DNA from: Ignavibacteriaceae bacterium
GTDB lineage: Bacteria; Bacteroidota; Ignavibacteria; Ignavibacteriales; Ignavibacteriaceae
Assembly (NCBI GenBank): GCA_013388515.1
Contig: JACAFC010000190.1
Location: 1 to 42,466, forward strand
Reading direction: 5' to 3'
Length of the DNA: 42,466 bases
This document shows, piece after piece, positions 27,446 through 37,117 of this stretch. The notes under the pieces were generated by a model, which was not told the DNA's origin, did not search any database, and saw only the letters and a list, made by a program, of their open reading frames with translations. Within the stretch, counting starts at the first letter, position 1. Each line of letters starts with the position of its first letter. The position numbers and the translations under genes were made by a program.

Positions 27446-27490
27446 TATTTCTCTATAAACTATTTATCAAATAATCTTGAGGGTGCAGAA

Positions 27491-27745
27491 ATGAAGAAAC
27501 AAATTTTACTAATTCTTATTGGTAATAGAAAAGAATCCGCAGTGACAGTACAAAAGATTTTAACAGGCTGGGGATGTCTTATAAAAACTCGTTTAGGTAT
27601 TCATGATGGAGTACTAGAAGAATGTTCGGACAGCGGATTGTTAATCCTTGAAATTGTTGGAGAAGAGAAAAAATACAAGGAAATGGCTAGGAAATTGAAT
27701 TTGGTTAAAGGCGTTTCGACAAAGTTTGTAAAACTTAAAATTTAG
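27491..27745 (+). CDS. Small ACT/ferredoxin-fold protein (TM1266-like)
   Basis: This 84-residue cytosolic protein has an alternating beta-alpha-beta pattern: KQILLILIGNRKESAVTVQ, then a loop with LIKTRLGIHDG, then GLLILEIVGEEKKYKEMARKL and GVSTKFVKLK. The segment order, including the TRLGIHDG-like turn, resembles the small ACT-like regulators of the TM1266 family, first noted near iron-only hydrogenase genes. No hydrogenase or HydEFG gene is in this window, so any regulatory role is a guess. A GAGGGTG ribosome binding site lies before the ATG. It converges on the OB-fold-like lipoprotein gene. Confidence 0.6.
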   Translation: MKKQILLILIGNRKESAVTVQKILTGWGCLIKTRLGIHDGVLEECSDSGLLILEIVGEEKKYKEMARKLNLVKGVSTKFVKLKI

Positions 27746-27776
27746 TTAGTCTCCAGTACAATTTATTTTTGCAATA

Positions 27777-28388
27777 TTACTTTTTGAAAAGCAGATTAAC
27801 CCAAACTGGATTTAATAAATCTCTGTCATCAATATTGTAAATGGCAATTGCATCCAGGACAGGAAGTTGCTTTTTAAGGCCTGATTCAGTCATATAATCC
27901 TCTAAACCTTTCAATCTGCCAAAAACTCTTATGCCTGAAGCAGTTGAAATGATTTGAACATTCTCACCAATTCTGGTTTGCTTCGGCAGAGGATGATCTA
28001 GGTAAACTAAGTAATCGGCTGGATGTCCATTATTACTTCCAGAGACTATGAATTTCCTTTCTTTATCCTTAAAGAATTTTTGTTCAAGGTATACTCCGCG
28101 TGTTGAAATAATTTTACCAAGGTATTTGTTTAGCTCCGAATAGATGTTAATATTATCCACATCGTAAGAAGCGCCGTGTATAGCTTGTTTGAGGTTTGAT
28201 TCTTTCCGATTATTTGACCCGGTTGAATTTATATCTGAATTTTCCTCGATCATCGCAGAGCATGACAAAAGTAAGTCTGAAATAACACAAATAAATAATA
28301 ATCTGGACACTTGAGTCAATCTTTTAGTGAGCATAGATTTTATTAAGAGCAAATTTTGATATTTCGTTTTTAGCTTATAACCGATCAT
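27777..28388 (-). CDS. Putative lipoprotein coupled to slipin (OB-fold-like, unknown function)
   Basis: The 203-residue frame overlaps the slipin stop by ATGA (28385-28388). It contains a lipoprotein signal ending LLLSC, with Cys43 counted from this start. An internal ATG at 28334 (codon 19) would give a more typical 24-residue signal before the cysteine, so the true start is uncertain. The mature part has a beta-rich region ([17 protein letters not shown], then [33 protein letters not shown]). This pattern suggests an OB-fold by eye, but I recognise no family. Coupling to nfeD-slipin suggests that it works with that membrane complex. Confidence 0.6.
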   Translation of the reverse strand: MIGYKLKTKYQNLLLIKSMLTKRLTQVSRLLFICVISDLLLSCSAMIEENSDINSTGSNNRKESNLKQAIHGASYDVDNINIYSELNKYLGKIISTRGVYLEQKFFKDKERKFIVSGSNNGHPADYLVYLDHPLPKQTRIGENVQIISTASGIRVFGRLKGLEDYMTESGLKKQLPVLDAIAIYNIDDRDLLNPVWVNLLFKK

Positions 28389-29149
28389 GCTTTAGATTCA
28401 TACCTGTCCAAAAATGGTTTAATTAAATCAATTGGAATTGGAAAGATCGTGGTTGAATTCTTTTCAGATGCCACTTCGGTTAAAGTTTGAAGATATCTTA
28501 GCTGCAGCGCCTGCGGTTGTTTGCTCATAATTTCAGCAGCATCGGCTAACTTTTGGCTAGCTTGCAACTCACCTTCGGCGTGAATTACTTTTGCTCGTCT
28601 TTCTCTTTCGGCTTCTGCTTGTTTTGCCATTGCTCGCTGCATTTCTGGCGGAAGATCAACATGTTTTACTTCAACATTAGAAACTTTTATTCCCCACGGT
28701 TCAGTTTGATTATCAATAATTTTTTGCAGTTCGTGATTGATTTTTTCTCTTTCAGCGAGCAGTTCATCAAGATGTGATTGGCCCAGAATGCTTCTTAATG
28801 TTGTTTGTGATAATTGCGATGTTGCCAAAAGATAATCTTCAACTTCAACAATAGCTTTCTCGGCATGAATCACTCTGAAATAAACCACAGCATTAACTTT
28901 TAATGACACATTGTCCTTTGTAATTATATCTTGCGGCGGAACATCCATTACAATTGTTCGTAAACTTACTTTGACCATTCTATCAACAAGCGGAATCAAC
29001 AAAATTAAACCAGGACCCTTTGTTGCAATTAATCTACCGAGGCGAAAAATTACACCTCTCTCATATTCCCTTAATATTTTTACAGAATTTGAAATAATAA
29101 ACATCAAAAAGAGCACTATTACTGCAATAAATGTTGCAAAGAATTGCAT
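28385..29149 (-). CDS. Slipin (SPFH/stomatin-family membrane protein)
   Basis: The 254-residue protein has one N-terminal membrane helix (about 4-22). An SPFH domain follows, starting [22 protein letters not shown], with [35 protein letters not shown] and [15 protein letters not shown] helical tail rich in Ala and Glu comes next. Slipins form membrane oligomers and are normally paired with NfeD proteases, as here: nfeD lies 24 bases upstream in the same direction. The tail ends in a hydrophobic [15 protein letters not shown] motif typical of the family. Confidence 0.92.
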   Translation of the reverse strand: MQFFATFIAVIVLFLMFIISNSVKILREYERGVIFRLGRLIATKGPGLILLIPLVDRMVKVSLRTIVMDVPPQDIITKDNVSLKVNAVVYFRVIHAEKAIVEVEDYLLATSQLSQTTLRSILGQSHLDELLAEREKINHELQKIIDNQTEPWGIKVSNVEVKHVDLPPEMQRAMAKQAEAERERRAKVIHAEGELQASQKLADAAEIMSKQPQALQLRYLQTLTEVASEKNSTTIFPIPIDLIKPFLDRYESKA

Positions 29150-29173
29150 AGCTTACTCCATTATTTAAATAAT

Positions 29174-30460
29174 TTAATTGATACGCTTTTTTACGATCAA
29201 CTTTAGATTTTGAATTTCAACGACTTCAATTAAACTTTTCTCTTCAATTTTACCCTCAATACTTTCAGCTTTCCATATCTCACCATGAACGCGAACTTCA
29301 CCTGAGGGATCTAAATTAGTAATGGCTTCACCCACTGATTTTATTAGTCCTTGAGTGCCAGTAATCGGTTTTTGCCTTTGGGCTTTTAATCCAAGTGTAA
29401 TTGCAAAAGCAAAAAACACAACTGTAAGAATCACAAACAGTGCAATTACTTCCCAAGAAATCTTTACTACTTCAAGTCCTGATTCAACATTGATAAGCAT
29501 AATTGATCCGATAATCAAAGAGATCACTCCGCCGATAGATAATATTCCATGACTTACTACTTTAATTTCAAGAACGAATAAAATTATTGCAAAAACTATT
29601 AATGCTAATCCAGCATAATTAATTGGAAGAGTGTGCATCGAGTAAAATGCAAGTATTATACAAATGCCCCCAATCACGCCCGGGAAAATCACTCCAGGAT
29701 TAAATATCTCGAACAACAATCCGTACAATCCAATCATGAATAAAATGTATGCGATGTTCGGATCGCTGAGAATTGTTAATAGTTTAAGTGAAAGAGTCAT
29801 CTCAACTTCTTTAATTTCAGCATTCTCAGTATTTAGAATTATTTCACCGGTAACAGTCACCATTTTTTTTCCGTTAATCTTTTTCAATAAGTCTTCAATG
29901 TTTGGTGAAATCAAATCAATTACCTTTTCTTTCAATGCTTCAGTTTCGGAAAGAGAAAGACTTTTTCTTACAGCATCTTCAGCCCACTTCATATTACGAT
30001 TTCTTTTCTCACTAATTGACCTAATAAATGCAGCAGCGTCATTCGTAGCTTTTTCGGACATGATCGAATCTTGCTCACCTTGCATAGAAACAGGATGAGC
30101 TGCTCCTATGTTGGTTCCCGATGTCATAGCAGCAATATGAGCAGCCATAGTTATAAAAACTCCGGCAGATGCTGCTTGAGCGCCTCCTGGTGAAACGTAA
30201 ACAACAATTGGAATTTTTGATTCAAGTATATCTGATACAATAACTCGCGTAGATTTTAATAATCCACCGGGAGTATTTAGCTTAATTATTAAACATTCGG
30301 ATTTATTTTTGAGTGCAGTTTCAATTCCAAGTCTTATGAAATCTGCACATGCTGGTGTTATGGCACCATCGTAAGTAATTAGTGTAACATTAGAATTTTT
30401 GCTGTGGTGGTTTTGGGAAAAGAAACAGAAAAAAAAACAGAGTAATAAAATTTTAATCAT
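29174..30460 (-). CDS. NfeD-family membrane serine protease (full-length, ClpP-like domain)
   Basis: This 428-residue protein has a signal or membrane segment at 1-15 and a ClpP-class protease domain. Nucleophile Ser98 is in QAASAGVF and the candidate general base Lys137 in SEKATNDAAAF, close to the Ser97/Lys138 pair described for Pyrococcus PH1510. A membrane region of several helices follows (about 225-370), then the C-terminal OB-fold NfeD domain with GTQGLIKSVGEA and GEVRVHGEIWKA. The family cleaves hydrophobic segments of the partner slipin. TAGGAG precedes the ATG. It is the first gene of a three-gene operon. Confidence 0.92.
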   Translation of the reverse strand: MIKILLLCFFFCFFSQNHHSKNSNVTLITYDGAITPACADFIRLGIETALKNKSECLIIKLNTPGGLLKSTRVIVSDILESKIPIVVYVSPGGAQAASAGVFITMAAHIAAMTSGTNIGAAHPVSMQGEQDSIMSEKATNDAAAFIRSISEKRNRNMKWAEDAVRKSLSLSETEALKEKVIDLISPNIEDLLKKINGKKMVTVTGEIILNTENAEIKEVEMTLSLKLLTILSDPNIAYILFMIGLYGLLFEIFNPGVIFPGVIGGICIILAFYSMHTLPINYAGLALIVFAIILFVLEIKVVSHGILSIGGVISLIIGSIMLINVESGLEVVKISWEVIALFVILTVVFFAFAITLGLKAQRQKPITGTQGLIKSVGEAITNLDPSGEVRVHGEIWKAESIEGKIEEKSLIEVVEIQNLKLIVKKRIN

Positions 30461-30638
30461 TGATTAACTCCTACGTCAAACTAATGAAAAATGTAATCAT
30501 GTTCAATTAGTATTTAGCTAACCTTTACCTGGTTAAATTTATTGATTTTCATATCGCTTCGTCTTAATTTCCAAATAGTGTCTGTGCAATTTATTTCAGG
30601 TAATTTTTCCAATTTAGCATTAAAGCAGGAGTCCTAAA
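30461..30638. promoter_or_regulatory. Divergent spacer between nfeD and acs
   Basis: This 178-base region must promote both operons. Clear ribosome binding sites flank it: TAGGAG for nfeD on the reverse strand and GCAGGAG for acs. I cannot assign promoter boxes. Confidence 0.4.
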
Positions 30639-32528
30639 ATGTCTGAAAAGCAATTATCTGGCGAAGTTTATTATCCAAAACAGCATGTTCTCGATCATGC
30701 AAATGCAAAGTGTCAAACTTTGTACGATTTTGCCCAAAAAGATTACCAAGGATTTTGGGCTAAAGAAGCTGAAAATTTGCACTGGTTTACAAAGTGGAAT
30801 AAGGTACTGGATGATTCCAATAAACCTTTTTATAAATGGTTTGTTGGCGGTAAAACTAATATTGCTTACAATTGCTTAGATGCACATACTCAAACATTCC
30901 GCAGAAACAAATTGGCTTTAATTTGGGAAGGTGAGAAAGGTGAATCTCACTCATATTCTTATTTTGCTTTAAGACGAGAAACTTGCCGGTTTGCGAACGT
31001 TTTAAAAAGTCTGGGTGTAAAGAAAGGTGACAGAGTTACACTTTATATGGGAAGAATTCCTGAACTAATGATAGGCATGCTGGCATGTGCAAGAATTGGC
31101 GCAATCCATTCTGTTGTTTATGGAGGTTTTTCGGTTGAAGCATTGCATGAACGGCTTGAAGACAGCCAGTCAAAAGTTTTAATTGTGGCAGACGGTGCAT
31201 ACCAAAGAGGAAAGATTGTACCTTTGAAACAAATTGCCGATGAAGCGTTACAACGTGCAGCTTCCGTAGAAAGTGTTCTGGTTGTTAAACGAACTGGCGA
31301 ACCTATTAACATGGAAGCAGGAAGAGATATGTGGTATCATGAACTAATGGTGCTTCCAATTGCTGGTAACACATGCAGCATTGAGGAAATGGACGCAGAA
31401 GATCCATTGTTTATGCTGTATACATCAGGTACGACCGGAAAACCAAAAGCAATATTGCACACTCATGGCGGATATATGGTTGGAACTTATACAACCTTAA
31501 AATATGTATTTGATATTCATGAAGATGACAGATTCTGGTGCGCTGCGGATCCCGGGTGGATTACTGGGCATAGCTATATAGTTTATGGACCTTTACTAAA
31601 TGGCGCAACCTCATTCATGTATGAAGGTGCACCAACTCATCCTTATCCTAATCGTTGGTGGCAAATGATTGAAAAGTATGGAATAAACATTCTATACACC
31701 GCTCCAACTGCAATCCGAGGTTTGATGAGATTTGGTGATGCCTGGCCGAACCGCCATGATTTGTCATCACTGCGGTTGCTTGGCAGTGTCGGTGAACCGA
31801 TAAATCCTGAAGCTTGGCGGTGGTATTATAAAACAATTGGAAAAGAAAAATGTCCAATAATGGATACGTGGTGGCAAACCGAAACAGGTATGTTTATGAT
31901 TTCACCAATGCCATGTGTTCCATTGAAGCCAGGTTCTGGAACAAAACCATTCCCGGGGCTTGAAATGGACATTGTAGATGAAGAAGGTAAAAGTGTTAAA
32001 CCAAATGAGGAGGGATTTCTCGTTATCAAAACTCCTTGGCCCGCTATGTTGCGAACAATTTGGAATGATCCTGACCGTTATGTAAATCAATATTGGAGTA
32101 AATATCCTGGAATGTATTTAACAGGTGACTCTGCTCGGAAGGATGAAGATGGATATTACTGGATAATAGGAAGAGTTGATGATGTCATTAAAGTTTCCGG
32201 TTATAGACTTGGAACTGCTGAAATTGAAAGTGCATTGGTCAGCCACCCATCAGTTGCTGAAGCTGCAGCTATTGGATTGCCTCATGATATAAAGGGTAAT
32301 GCAATACATTGTTTTGTAATATTGAAAGCCGGCTTTACGAAAAGTGACAAACTTATCGAAGAACTCAGGCAGCATGTTGGGCATGAAGTAGGTCCGATTG
32401 CCAAACCGGAACTAATAGAGATTGTGGAATCTTTACCAAAAACGAGAAGCGGAAAAATTATGAGGCGTGTATTAAAAGCCAGAGCATTGGGATTAGATCC
32501 CGGAAATTTAAGCACATTAGAAGAATAG
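30639..32528 (+). CDS. acs: Acetyl-CoA synthetase (AMP-forming)
   Basis: This 629-residue enzyme activates acetate with ATP and CoA through an acetyl-AMP intermediate. ANL-family motifs are in order: LYTSGTTGKPKAILHTHGG, the acetate-pocket region FWCAADPGWITGHSYIVYGPL, the GSVGEPINPEAW loop, DTWWQTETG, TGDSARKDEDGYYWIIGR, and the C-terminal SGKIMRR with Lys606, the residue acetylated in regulated Acs enzymes. The tryptophan in DTWWQTETG favours small acyl substrates. It is a little shorter than the roughly 650-residue enterobacterial form. The downstream peptidase gene starts 29 bases later and could be cotranscribed. Confidence 0.95.
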   Translation: MSEKQLSGEVYYPKQHVLDHANAKCQTLYDFAQKDYQGFWAKEAENLHWFTKWNKVLDDSNKPFYKWFVGGKTNIAYNCLDAHTQTFRRNKLALIWEGEKGESHSYSYFALRRETCRFANVLKSLGVKKGDRVTLYMGRIPELMIGMLACARIGAIHSVVYGGFSVEALHERLEDSQSKVLIVADGAYQRGKIVPLKQIADEALQRAASVESVLVVKRTGEPINMEAGRDMWYHELMVLPIAGNTCSIEEMDAEDPLFMLYTSGTTGKPKAILHTHGGYMVGTYTTLKYVFDIHEDDRFWCAADPGWITGHSYIVYGPLLNGATSFMYEGAPTHPYPNRWWQMIEKYGINILYTAPTAIRGLMRFGDAWPNRHDLSSLRLLGSVGEPINPEAWRWYYKTIGKEKCPIMDTWWQTETGMFMISPMPCVPLKPGSGTKPFPGLEMDIVDEEGKSVKPNEEGFLVIKTPWPAMLRTIWNDPDRYVNQYWSKYPGMYLTGDSARKDEDGYYWIIGRVDDVIKVSGYRLGTAEIESALVSHPSVAEAAAIGLPHDIKGNAIHCFVILKAGFTKSDKLIEELRQHVGHEVGPIAKPELIEIVESLPKTRSGKIMRRVLKARALGLDPGNLSTLEE

Positions 32529-32557
32529 ATATTTTTGTTTAGATCAACTTATCGTTT

Positions 32558-33862
32558 ATGAACATTATTCAAAATAGGTTTTTCAGGTTCTGTACATTAG
32601 TTTTTTTTGTATTTCAGTTTATCGGATACCCGCAAGATGATGTTGATGAACTTATCTCTTTTTTAAAATCAACAGATGGTATTGAAATCGTTTCAAAAAT
32701 AGAGGATGATAACTTCAAAGTTGTATTAGAGTTACAAGTCGATCAACCTCTTGATCATAAAAACCTTGGAAGCGAAAAATTCAAACAGCAAATTTTTTTA
32801 TCACACCTCGACAAAACGAAGCCAGTTGTTTTTGATTTGGATGGGTATGCAGTTAAAAATCGAACTACTGAACTGACAAAACTTTTAAATTGTAATCAGA
32901 TAATTATAGAGCATCGCTATTTTGGTCAGTCGGTTCCAAGCCCATTTGATTGGAAATATTTGACAATTGAACAAGCAGCAAACGATCATCACAAAATAAT
33001 TGAAATTTTCAAACAGTTTTATACAGGCAAGTTCATTAGCACGGGAATTAGCAAAGGTGGATCTTGCGTTGTGTTTCATAAATATTTTTACCCCACTGAT
33101 ATTGATGCTTCAGTAGCTTACGTCGGCCCGCTCAATTATTCAATTGATGATAATCGTGTTTACGAATGGATTAAATCTGTTTCAATTCCTGAATGCCGAG
33201 AAAAGGTTCATGATTTCCAACGGTTATGTTTAGAAAAGCGGGATGAGATTTATCCGATTTTTTTAGAACATGCTGAAAACAAAAAACTCACCTATAACAT
33301 AGTTGGGTATGAAAAAGCATATGAGTATTCTGTTCTTGAGTATTCTTTTGCTTATTGGCAGTGGAGTAGTGGCGATTGTTCAAAAATTCCGAATGAATTT
33401 TCCTCAACTAAGGAAATTTGGGATCATTTACTTGAGTATGGCGGTGTGAAATATTTTGATGATAGTGATATTACAGTAAATTATCCTTTCTTTTATCAAT
33501 GTTATACTGATTATGGATATTATGCTTACGCTGTTGATGAATTCAAAGATCTTCTTGAATACGCTGATGGTCAAACGCAATTTTTCATTCCAAAAGATTC
33601 TAATCCTGTTTACAATTCACAGTTACTTTGTAGTATTGGTAATTGGGCATCGAATGATGCGGAGAATATTATTTATATTTACGGAGGCAATGATCCTTGG
33701 ACATCAACCGGAGTGTGTTTGACTGGGAGAACAAATTCTCTCAAAATGATTTTAGCTAATGGATCTCATAAAACTAGAATAAAAGATTTTCCAGAAAAAG
33801 ATAAAAAAATTATATACTCCAGGCTGGAGAATTGGCTTGGTATTAAGATAGATCCGAAATAA
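32558..33862 (+). CDS. Secreted S37-type (PS-10-like) serine peptidase
   Basis: The 434-residue protein has an N-terminal signal (about 1-24, FCTLVFFVFQFIGYPQ) and an alpha/beta-hydrolase fold. It shows the Peptidase_S37 pattern: QPLDHKN, IIIEHRYFGQSVPSP at 115-129, YLTIEQAANDHH, the nucleophile Ser165 in TGISKGGS, Asp379 in YGGNDPW and His404 in NGSHKTRI. Characterised S37 enzymes are tripeptidyl aminopeptidases of Streptomyces. Several cysteines in the C-terminal half could form disulfides, fitting an exported enzyme. It is followed by a TonB-dependent receptor and a DUF4249 lipoprotein, which suggests peptide harvesting. Confidence 0.82.
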   Translation: MNIIQNRFFRFCTLVFFVFQFIGYPQDDVDELISFLKSTDGIEIVSKIEDDNFKVVLELQVDQPLDHKNLGSEKFKQQIFLSHLDKTKPVVFDLDGYAVKNRTTELTKLLNCNQIIIEHRYFGQSVPSPFDWKYLTIEQAANDHHKIIEIFKQFYTGKFISTGISKGGSCVVFHKYFYPTDIDASVAYVGPLNYSIDDNRVYEWIKSVSIPECREKVHDFQRLCLEKRDEIYPIFLEHAENKKLTYNIVGYEKAYEYSVLEYSFAYWQWSSGDCSKIPNEFSSTKEIWDHLLEYGGVKYFDDSDITVNYPFFYQCYTDYGYYAYAVDEFKDLLEYADGQTQFFIPKDSNPVYNSQLLCSIGNWASNDAENIIYIYGGNDPWTSTGVCLTGRTNSLKMILANGSHKTRIKDFPEKDKKIIYSRLENWLGIKIDPK

Positions 33863-33924
33863 ATTTGTACAAGTTAAAATTATTAGCGACCTTCAACAAC
33901 TGAAAATGCGGTTTTAAATTTCAC

Positions 33925-36159
33925 GTGATTCCTCAAAAGTTATTTTTATTTACCTTCATAATATTTTTACCCATTCTTTCAAATGAATTAAATGCTCAGA
34001 GTTTTGGTAAACTGCGTGGTTTTGTCACTGATTCCACTAATGGCGAGGCGCTTGCTTATGGAAATGTTTTCATTGCAGAGTTAAACAATGGCGCCTCAAC
34101 AGATGCGCGGGGATATTATATCATCAACAACATTTCGGCGGGAAAAAAATTAAATGTGGTTTTTTCTTATGTGGGGTATCGGACTCAGACAATACAAATT
34201 ACTATAGTTCGTGATGAAATAACCCAGCTAAATGTAGCCCTAGTCCCCGAAAGACTTGAATTACAAACAGTTGAAAAAATTGGTGAAAAAATTCAAGATA
34301 AAAATCCTACAGATATCGGTTTACAAAAATTAACTCTCCGACAGCTTGAAATTCTGCCTAAAGGTGTTGAAACTGATGTTTTTCGTTCTTTAAAATATTT
34401 GCCAGGTGTTCAAGCAACTGGCGATGTATCTGCTAGATACTATGTACGCGGCGGAACTGGTGACCAAAATCTTGTTCTATTAAATGGAGTGACAATTTAT
34501 AATCCATTTCATGCTTTAGGTTTGTTCAGTGTAATCGATCCAGAAATGATTAATAGTGTAGAATTTTATAAAGGTGGATTTGCAGCCGAATACGGAAGCA
34601 GGTTGTCATCGGTATTAAGTGTAATTACTAAAAATGGAAACAAAAATAACTTTTCGCTTAAGGCAAGTTCTAGTTATTTAACCGGCAAAGCTTTGGTGGA
34701 AGGTCCCATTCCACACGGCTCTTTCATGTTTACTGGCAGGAAAAGTTATTCGAATTCTATTCTTAAAAAATTTTTAAATGATAAAAATGTACCAATTGAT
34801 TTTTATGATGCATCTTTCAAAATCAATTATTCAAATCCTGATTTTATTGAGAATGGGAAGTTTTCGTTGTTTGGATTTTTAAGTGGTGATAAACTTAATA
34901 GTGTAAATCCAAAAGAGGAGGATTTTGATTGGTCAACCAATTTAATTGGATTTGAGTGGCTGCAGGTTCATAAAGCACCAATTTATTCGAAAGTGACTGT
35001 ATCACTAAGTCAATTTAACGGAGAAGTGATTCCAAACGAGAGCAAATTAAAGCCAAGAAAAAATGCTGTAAGTGATTTCTCCGGAACGATGGATTTTACT
35101 TACTTGCAGGATAGTGAGGATGAAATTGGTGCAGGATTTCACTTTAAAATATTAAGTACTAACCTAAAAATTGTAAATCAAAAAGGTATAAAATCAGAGA
35201 TTGACTCTTACGGAGGAAACTTTACTCTTTATGGAAAATATCGAGTCCTTCGTTTTGATAATTTTAGCGCTGATGCCGGGCTAAGAATAAACTCGGGATT
35301 AAATTCTTCACAAGGATTTTATTATGAACCAAGGATAAGCATGAATTATCGGCTTTCGCAGGATATTGCATTAAAAGCTGCCTGGGGAATTTATCAGCAG
35401 GAGGTTGTTGCAATTTCAGATGAGAATGAAGTTATCTCACTTTTTGATCCATGGATAATTATTCCAAATTATCTTAATACTTCACAGGCAATTCATTACA
35501 TAGCAGGATTCGACATTGATGTTCTGGAGGATCTATCTCTTAAAGTGGAGGGTTATTACAAAAGAACAATTCATCTTCCTTTTATTAATGAAGAAAAGGC
35601 ATTCGAGTTTGAACCGGATTTGATATCGGGACGAGCGGAGTCTTATGGTTATGAAATCAGTATAAATTATAGTTCTTTACCAGTAATTTTTATTACTTCA
35701 TATTCGTTGGGATACGCCTATAAGCAGCTTGGTAACCATATTTACTATCCCAAGTATGATGTTAGACATTCTTTAAGCACTTCTTTTGAGTACAATTTTT
35801 CTTCTGATTTAAGTGCGAGTATAGTATGGTCTTTTTCTTCAGGTTTACCTTTTACCAGATTAATTGGATATTATGATAAATACTATCTATCAGACCTTTA
35901 TGGTTCTGCACTTTCAAATACTTACTATGAACCGTATCCAATTTTAGGAGATAAGAATATTGGGCGGCTTCCGGTTTACCATCGTTTAGATTTTAATCTC
36001 TCTAAAAAATTCGAATTTAGTTTTTTAAAATTTTACATAGACTTGAATATAATCAACGTGTATAATCGAAAGAACATATTTTACTTTAAACGTGATACAG
36101 GCGAGCGAGTGAACATGCTTCCATTTTTGCCAACTGCAACTTTAAAAATTGAGATATGA
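33925..36159 (+). CDS. TonB-dependent outer-membrane receptor with CarboxypepD_reg-like domain
   Basis: This 744-residue receptor has a signal peptide (1-24, ending NELNAQ). A CarboxypepD_reg-like beta-sandwich follows at about 28-110 (KLRGFVTDSTNGEALAYGNV, then ARGYYIINNISAG). The plug at about 125-225 has YYVRGGTGDQNLVLLNG and GGFAAEYGSRLSSVLSV. The rest is a barrel ending LPFLPTATLKIEI. It is short for a SusC protein and has no SusD neighbour. The gene starts with GTG at 33925, and its final bases overlap the next gene's ATG by four (36156-36159). The transported ligand is not known; gene context points to peptides. Confidence 0.9.
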   Translation: MIPQKLFLFTFIIFLPILSNELNAQSFGKLRGFVTDSTNGEALAYGNVFIAELNNGASTDARGYYIINNISAGKKLNVVFSYVGYRTQTIQITIVRDEITQLNVALVPERLELQTVEKIGEKIQDKNPTDIGLQKLTLRQLEILPKGVETDVFRSLKYLPGVQATGDVSARYYVRGGTGDQNLVLLNGVTIYNPFHALGLFSVIDPEMINSVEFYKGGFAAEYGSRLSSVLSVITKNGNKNNFSLKASSSYLTGKALVEGPIPHGSFMFTGRKSYSNSILKKFLNDKNVPIDFYDASFKINYSNPDFIENGKFSLFGFLSGDKLNSVNPKEEDFDWSTNLIGFEWLQVHKAPIYSKVTVSLSQFNGEVIPNESKLKPRKNAVSDFSGTMDFTYLQDSEDEIGAGFHFKILSTNLKIVNQKGIKSEIDSYGGNFTLYGKYRVLRFDNFSADAGLRINSGLNSSQGFYYEPRISMNYRLSQDIALKAAWGIYQQEVVAISDENEVISLFDPWIIIPNYLNTSQAIHYIAGFDIDVLEDLSLKVEGYYKRTIHLPFINEEKAFEFEPDLISGRAESYGYEISINYSSLPVIFITSYSLGYAYKQLGNHIYYPKYDVRHSLSTSFEYNFSSDLSASIVWSFSSGLPFTRLIGYYDKYYLSDLYGSALSNTYYEPYPILGDKNIGRLPVYHRLDFNLSKKFEFSFLKFYIDLNIINVYNRKNIFYFKRDTGERVNMLPFLPTATLKIEI

Positions 36160-37106
36160 AGAAAACTATATTTCTACTAACAATGGGAATGATTTTTTGG
36201 TCTTGTGAGGAAGATTTTAATCCGTATGGTGAATTTAAAGAAAAATTTATCCTAAATTGTGTTTTACGAGGAGACTCTACATTTCAGTTAGCATCTTTAA
36301 CAAAAAGCTACAATCCCTCAACCTTCAATCCAAATGTTGTTTCAGAAGATGCTTCAATATATGGTGCAGATGTCAGAGTCAGAATCGGTGATTCAGTCTA
36401 TATTTTTAGTGATAGTATAGTAAATAGAGCGGACACAACCCGGTACAAAACTCCATTTCATTTTTATTTTCATGATTATATTGATTTACCAGCAAATAAG
36501 GATTTAGAACTTGAAGTATTGCTTCCAAGCGGACAAAGACTAACCTCCTTAACAAAAACTCCACAAAAGGTGCAATTTGATCAGCGAAGTGAAGATGTTA
36601 TCTCGGAAGATTCACCAAATTTTTTACAATTTTTTTGGAATATTTCATTTACTGGTCAATACTTCGCTCCACGTTTAATATTCAAATATTCAAAAACAAA
36701 TAATGGTTCCACTCAGGTGATGATTAAGGAAGTTCCTATAAGTGATTTATTTGAAGGAGGGTTAGCTGAACATACTATTTCTGTTCAATCAACTCTTAAT
36801 GTTGAAATGCAGTCGATAAGGAAAGCACTTGAAGAAATTTCAGCTGGTGATCCCAATAAAGCTAATTATACAATTTATGAATCTGCTTTAGTTCAAGTTT
36901 TAGCTTTTGATCAAAATCTCTCACGGTATTATTCAACAACGAATGGATCATTAGATGATTTAACTGTTAGAATTGATGAAAAAGATTACTCAAACATTAA
37001 TGGCGGGTATGGAATATTCGCTTCTTATATTAAAGGAGAGTATAAAATCAAATTTCTTTCATCATTTATACAATCCTTCGGTTACAAAATTTTGATTTCA
37101 AATTAG
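36156..37106 (+). CDS. DUF4249-family lipoprotein
   Basis: The 316-residue protein has a lipoprotein signal with the lipobox at IFWSC (Cys17), followed by EEDFNPYGEFKEKFILNCVL and an extended beta-rich body. This fits DUF4249, a Bacteroidota family of cell-surface lipoproteins usually encoded immediately after a TonB-dependent receptor. The four-base ATGA overlap with the receptor gene indicates coupled translation and probably a shared complex. The biochemical role is unknown; a substrate-capturing lid or partner is inferred by analogy with SusD. Confidence 0.85.
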   Translation: MKKTIFLLTMGMIFWSCEEDFNPYGEFKEKFILNCVLRGDSTFQLASLTKSYNPSTFNPNVVSEDASIYGADVRVRIGDSVYIFSDSIVNRADTTRYKTPFHFYFHDYIDLPANKDLELEVLLPSGQRLTSLTKTPQKVQFDQRSEDVISEDSPNFLQFFWNISFTGQYFAPRLIFKYSKTNNGSTQVMIKEVPISDLFEGGLAEHTISVQSTLNVEMQSIRKALEEISAGDPNKANYTIYESALVQVLAFDQNLSRYYSTTNGSLDDLTVRIDEKDYSNINGGYGIFASYIKGEYKIKFLSSFIQSFGYKILISN

Positions 37107-37117
37107 CTTTTTTGGAT

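Noticed and set aside
30639-32528. Propionyl-CoA synthetase instead of acetyl-CoA synthetase
   Set aside because: The DTWWQTETG motif keeps the tryptophan that limits the pocket in acetyl-CoA synthetases, and overall motifs fit Acs best.
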